DNA from: an uncultured Clostridia bacterium
Lineage (GTDB): Bacteria; Bacillota; Clostridia; Christensenellales; Aristaeellaceae
Assembly: GCA_945877525.1 (NCBI GenBank)
Contig: CAMDVP010000068.1
Coordinates: 1-12,420, forward strand
DNA length: 12,420 nt
Reading direction: 5' to 3'
Part shown: positions 11,743 to 12,420 of the stretch, in pieces
How the letters are laid out: every line of letters starts with the position of its first letter
Numbering within the stretch: position 1 is the stretch's first letter
Made by a program: the position numbers and the translations under genes
The notes under the pieces: model-generated
Told to the model about the DNA's origin: nothing
Database searches by the model: none
The model's input: the letters and a program-made list of their open reading frames with translations, nothing else

Positions 11743-12081
11743 ATGGACGCAAAAATTGTCTGCGGCAGGGACGTACCCCTGCAGCCCCTGGGCGGCGGAG
11801 TCAGCCGCCGGGTGCTGGCCTATTCTGAGCAGCTGATGATTGTGGAGGTCGTCTGTGAACAGGGTGGCGTGGGCAGCGTGCATACCCACCCCCACTGGCA
11901 GAACACCTATATCCGCGAGGGGCGTTTCCGCTTCACCATTAACGGCGCGGAGCACGAGGTGGCCGAGGGCGACTCCATCGCCTTCCCGCCGGACATTCCC
12001 CACGGCATGGTGTGCCTGGAGGCAGGCGCGCTGCTGGATATCTTCACCCCCATGCGGAAGGACTTTGTGCCTGAGGCATAA
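11743..12081 (+). CDS. Single-domain cupin protein, 112 aa
   Basis: This is a small beta-barrel cupin. Motif 1 is GSVHTHPHWQNTYIREGRF (residues 44-62), with metal ligands His47 and His49; the usual Glu ligand position is Gln53. Motif 2 is FPPDIPHGMV (81-90) with His87. The rest is a conserved single cupin barrel ending in DIFTPMRKDFV, a form common in small Clostridia cupins of unknown function. The ATG is the first possible start in this frame, after a stop at 11734. AAAGGAG (11725-11731) lies eleven bases upstream. Its operon partner is the serine hydrolase, which may suggest a shared small-molecule pathway. No particular enzyme activity can be assigned. Confidence 0.85.
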   Translation: MDAKIVCGRDVPLQPLGGGVSRRVLAYSEQLMIVEVVCEQGGVGSVHTHPHWQNTYIREGRFRFTINGAEHEVAEGDSIAFPPDIPHGMVCLEAGALLDIFTPMRKDFVPEA

Positions 12082-12091
12082 ACGATCACGC

Positions 12092-12134
12092 AAAAGGGCG
12101 TTTCCGGTGCGATCAATCCGGAAACGCCCTTTTT
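12092..12134. terminator. Strong bidirectional intrinsic terminator
   Basis: A perfect stem pairs GGGCGTTTCCGG (12096-12107) with CCGGAAACGCCC (12118-12129) around a 10-base loop. It is flanked by AAAA on the left (12092-12095) and TTTTT on the right (12130-12134), making 16 pairs in all. It serves both the cupin transcript and the convergent minus-strand gene, whose stop lies eight bases away. Confidence 0.95.
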
Positions 12135-12142
12135 CTCTGCCG

Positions 12143-12420
12143 TTATTTCACCCTGGCGAATACCATCCGCCCGGCGCTGGTCTGCAAAACCGAGGTCACC
12201 ACCACCGCCGCGCTTTCTCCCAGCAGGCGGCGGCCGCCCTCCACCACCAGCATGGTGCCGTCCGGCATATACGCCACGCCCTGGCCGGGTTCCTTTCCCT
12301 CCTTGACAATCTGCACGGTCATCTCGTCCCCCGCAGCCACCGCGGGGCGCAGGGCAAAGGCCAGCTCGTTCAGGCTCAGGGCCCGCACCCCCGCCGCGCA
12401 GGCGGCCTTGTACAGCCCGC
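12143..12420 (-). CDS. YacL-like PIN/TRAM domain protein, C-terminal part (partial)
   Basis: The reading frame is open to the window edge and the start lies outside. The visible part begins GLYKAACAAGVRALSLNELAFALRP, the end of a PIN nuclease-fold domain. It continues through a TRAM domain, including VKEGKEPGQGVAYMPDGTMLVVE and the closing VVVTSVLQTSAGRMVFARVK with stop TAA. This C-terminus is highly characteristic of YacL-type proteins, which normally have four membrane helices at the N-terminus, a PIN domain and a TRAM domain, and often neighbour radA, disA or ispD. The PIN domain suggests RNA cleavage and TRAM suggests RNA binding, but the cellular role is not settled. A GTG at 12388 is internal and not the start. 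Confidence 0.92.
   Translation of the reverse strand, partial: GLYKAACAAGVRALSLNELAFALRPAVAAGDEMTVQIVKEGKEPGQGVAYMPDGTMLVVEGGRRLLGESAAVVVTSVLQTSAGRMVFARVK

Noticed and set aside
10511..11752. A 413-codon minus-strand frame over the serine hydrolase gene
   Set aside because: Antisense shadow of a gene with clear SxxK and Tyr motifs and a good ribosome binding site.
1..12420. CRISPR array, phage or defence system, tRNA or rRNA genes
   Set aside because: No regularly spaced repeats, cas or phage genes, and no tRNA cloverleaf or rRNA-like sequence were seen on either strand by eye.

Overview
This window looks like a chromosomal segment of a GC-rich Clostridia-type Bacillota, probably gut-associated and possibly spore-forming. 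The grounds are strong AGGAGG ribosome binding sites on nearly every gene, near-consensus sigma-A promoters, and a typical Bacillota gene set: a YacL-type PIN/TRAM protein, a YitT-family membrane protein, a short MntR-type regulator, a manganese riboswitch, a PolA without proofreading residues, and a YlbJ-like membrane protein. I cannot name the genus from sequence alone.

Layout, left to right. Bases 1-1356 hold a tight forward operon of poorly known genes: a tail of an upstream gene, a 47-residue membrane ORF, a small Cro/CI-type regulator, and two membrane-anchored or exported proteins of unknown function. A consensus promoter whose -35 box contains the stop codon of the last of these drives nagB (glucosamine-6-phosphate deaminase), which ends at a good intrinsic terminator. 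A second consensus promoter drives a secreted flavoprotein reductase (FAD_binding_2 plus a C-terminal FMN-binding domain). It converges on a minus-strand YitT-family gene with a shared hairpin between them.

Bases 5177-6443 form a manganese module: an MntR/DtxR-family regulator transcribed divergently from yitT, then a dedicated promoter, a yybP-ykoY manganese riboswitch and the manganese exporter mntP. A gene-free stretch (6444-6798) holds a 13-bp hairpin, a cluster of short palindromes and a bidirectional terminator. It is followed by a minus-strand YlbJ-like membrane protein, transcribed divergently from polA. Downstream of polA is a roughly 160-bp AT-richer fold-back element with 14-bp ends, MITE-like in form. 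Next come a cytosolic class C beta-lactamase-like serine hydrolase and a cupin in one operon, a 16-bp-stem bidirectional terminator, and the C-terminal part of a YacL-like PIN/TRAM protein on the minus strand running off the edge.

The most noteworthy signals are these. (1) A 12-bp complement of the nagB ribosome binding site sits inside the promoter spacer, so it would be present only in read-through RNA. (2) Two promoters have -35 boxes built on a stop codon. (3) The MntR metal site mixes MntR-like and DtxR-like ligands. (4) The secreted reductase lacks the fumarate-reductase catalytic residues. (5) A fold-back element lies after polA. No RNA genes, CRISPR arrays, insertion sequences or phage genes were recognised.
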